The position numbers and the translations under genes are program-made. Shown one piece after another: positions 63,053-64,000 of a DNA stretch of 64,000 bases. Each line of letters begins with the position of its first letter. The first letter of the stretch is position 1. The stretch comes from Mycobacterium lentiflavum (GTDB lineage: Bacteria > Actinomycetota > Actinomycetes > Mycobacteriales > Mycobacteriaceae). Below the pieces are notes generated by a model, which was given only the letters and a program-made list of their open reading frames with translations, did not search any database and had not been told where the DNA came from. The stretch lies in the NCBI RefSeq assembly GCF_022374895.2, contig NZ_CP092423.2, positions 2,852,001 to 2,916,000 of the forward strand, read 5' to 3'.

Positions 63053-63955
63053 ATGGACCAACAGAGCACACGCACCGACATCACCGTCAACGTCGACGGC
63101 TTCTGGATGCTCCAGGCGTTACTGGACATTCGCCACGTCGCTCCCGAGCTGCGGTGCCGGCCCTATGTATCCACCGATAGCAGTGACTGGCTCAACGATC
63201 ACCCAGGTATGAAGGTGATGCGGGAGCAGGGCATCGTCGTCGGCGACGATGTCAATGAAGAAGTAGCGGCGCGGATGCGGGTGCTCGCCGCGCCCGATCT
63301 CGAGGTCATCGCCCTACTGTCGCGGGGAAAGCTGCTCTACGGTGTGGTCGATGACGAAAACCAGCCCCCAGGCTCGCGCGACATCCCGGACAACGAGTTC
63401 CGGGTCGTGTTGGCCCGCCGCGGGCAGCATTGGGTCTCGGCGGTGCGGGTCGGCGCCGACATCACCGTCGACGACGTCGCCGTCGCGGACAGCGCGTCGA
63501 TCGCCGCCCTCGTCCTGGACGGCCTGGAGTCGATTCACCACGCCGAGCCCGCCGCGATCAACGCGGTCAACGTTCCGCTAGACGACATGCTGGAAGCCAC
63601 CAAGTCGTGGCAAGAGTCCGGCTTCAACGTGTTCTCCGGTGGCGACCTGCGCCGGATGGGCATCAGCGCTGCCACCGTCGCCGCGCTGGGCCAGGCGCTT
63701 TCGGATCCGGCAGCCGAGGTTGCTGTGTATGCGCGCCAATACCGCGACGACGCCAAGGGCCCCAGCGCCTCGGTGCTGTCACTAAAGGACGGTTCGGGCG
63801 GCCGTATCGCCCTTTATCAACAGGCGCGGACCGCAGGTTCGGGGGAGGCCTGGCTCGCCATCTGTCCGGCGACCCCGCAGCTAGTGCAAGTCGGCGTCAA
63901 GACCGTGCTGGACACGCTTCCGTACGGCGAATGGAAGACCCACAGCAGGGTGTAA
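63053..63955 (+). CDS. espG5: ESX-5 chaperone EspG5
   Basis: Cytosolic chaperone of 300 residues, the same length as in M. tuberculosis. It binds the tip of the PPE protein in PE-PPE pairs and keeps them soluble for export by ESX-5. Pattern NVDGFWMLQALLDIRHVAPEL at the start and CPATPQLVQVGVKTVLDTLP at the end is characteristic. The ATG at 63053 follows the esxN hairpin. eccD5 is expected downstream, beyond the window. Confidence 0.95.
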   Translation: MDQQSTRTDITVNVDGFWMLQALLDIRHVAPELRCRPYVSTDSSDWLNDHPGMKVMREQGIVVGDDVNEEVAARMRVLAAPDLEVIALLSRGKLLYGVVDDENQPPGSRDIPDNEFRVVLARRGQHWVSAVRVGADITVDDVAVADSASIAALVLDGLESIHHAEPAAINAVNVPLDDMLEATKSWQESGFNVFSGGDLRRMGISAATVAALGQALSDPAAEVAVYARQYRDDAKGPSASVLSLKDGSGGRIALYQQARTAGSGEAWLAICPATPQLVQVGVKTVLDTLPYGEWKTHSRV

Positions 63956-64000
63956 CGAGAAGTATCAAATGTTAAGGCTTGTAACGCTTTTGAACTCAGG

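Overview
The window reads as a chromosomal segment of a slow-growing Mycobacterium. It is GC-rich throughout, uses many GTG starts, and is full of four-base stop/start overlaps. From about 34.4 kb to the right edge it follows the gene order I remember from M. tuberculosis Rv1773c to Rv1794, including the left part of the ESX-5 type VII secretion locus, which is known from slow growers. I saw no rRNA, tRNA, CRISPR array, insertion sequence or phage gene.

Layout. 0-14.7 kb is a mosaic of small units: a cut-off short-chain dehydrogenase coupled to a P450 with its TetR regulator; two lipoproteins downstream of a SigF-family sigma factor; a second dehydrogenase; a wax ester synthase/DGAT; a two-domain heavy-metal-binding-like protein with a small partner; a cutinase; two TetR regulators; a methyltransferase; and a DEAD-box helicase. 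15.0-16.9 kb is a three-gene nitrile hydratase/thiocyanate hydrolase-type operon with a cobalt-type metal site. 17.1-28.0 kb is a catabolic island. An eight-gene minus-strand operon runs mycofactocin-type SDR, 2-oxoacid dehydrogenase E1 alpha, E1 beta, free-standing lipoyl protein, enoyl-CoA hydratase, acyl-CoA synthetase, Rieske oxygenase, 3-ketosteroid-dehydrogenase-like flavoprotein. It is flanked by a second crotonase and a CaiB-type CoA-transferase. The order suggests activation of a cyclic or hydroxylated acid to its CoA ester, ring oxidation, and oxidative decarboxylation; the substrate is unknown.

28.1-34.3 kb holds a second wax synthase, a small ANTAR protein, a cysteine-containing MarR regulator and a five-gene soluble diiron monooxygenase operon in the order of toluene-4-monooxygenase tmoABCDE. 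All diiron ligands are kept at TmoA numbering, but there is no reductase (tmoF). 34.4-45.8 kb matches Rv1773c-Rv1781c: IclR, BBE-type flavoprotein, DAPG-hydrolase-like protein, TetR, a 5'-truncated CYP144, a DUF4407 membrane protein, an Rv1780-like protein and malQ. Four extra small genes are inserted before malQ.

46.2-64 kb is ESX-5: eccB5, eccC5, cyp143 with its ferredoxin, then an expanded PE/PPE block (PPE type A, PE, PPE type B, B, A, B, PE), esxM-like, esxN-like and espG5; eccD5 presumably follows outside the window. EccB5/EccC5 build the secretion machine, EspG5 is the PPE chaperone, and the PE/PPE and Esx proteins are its substrates. Strong hairpins after the first type-B PPE and between esxN and espG5 probably set transcript ends or levels.
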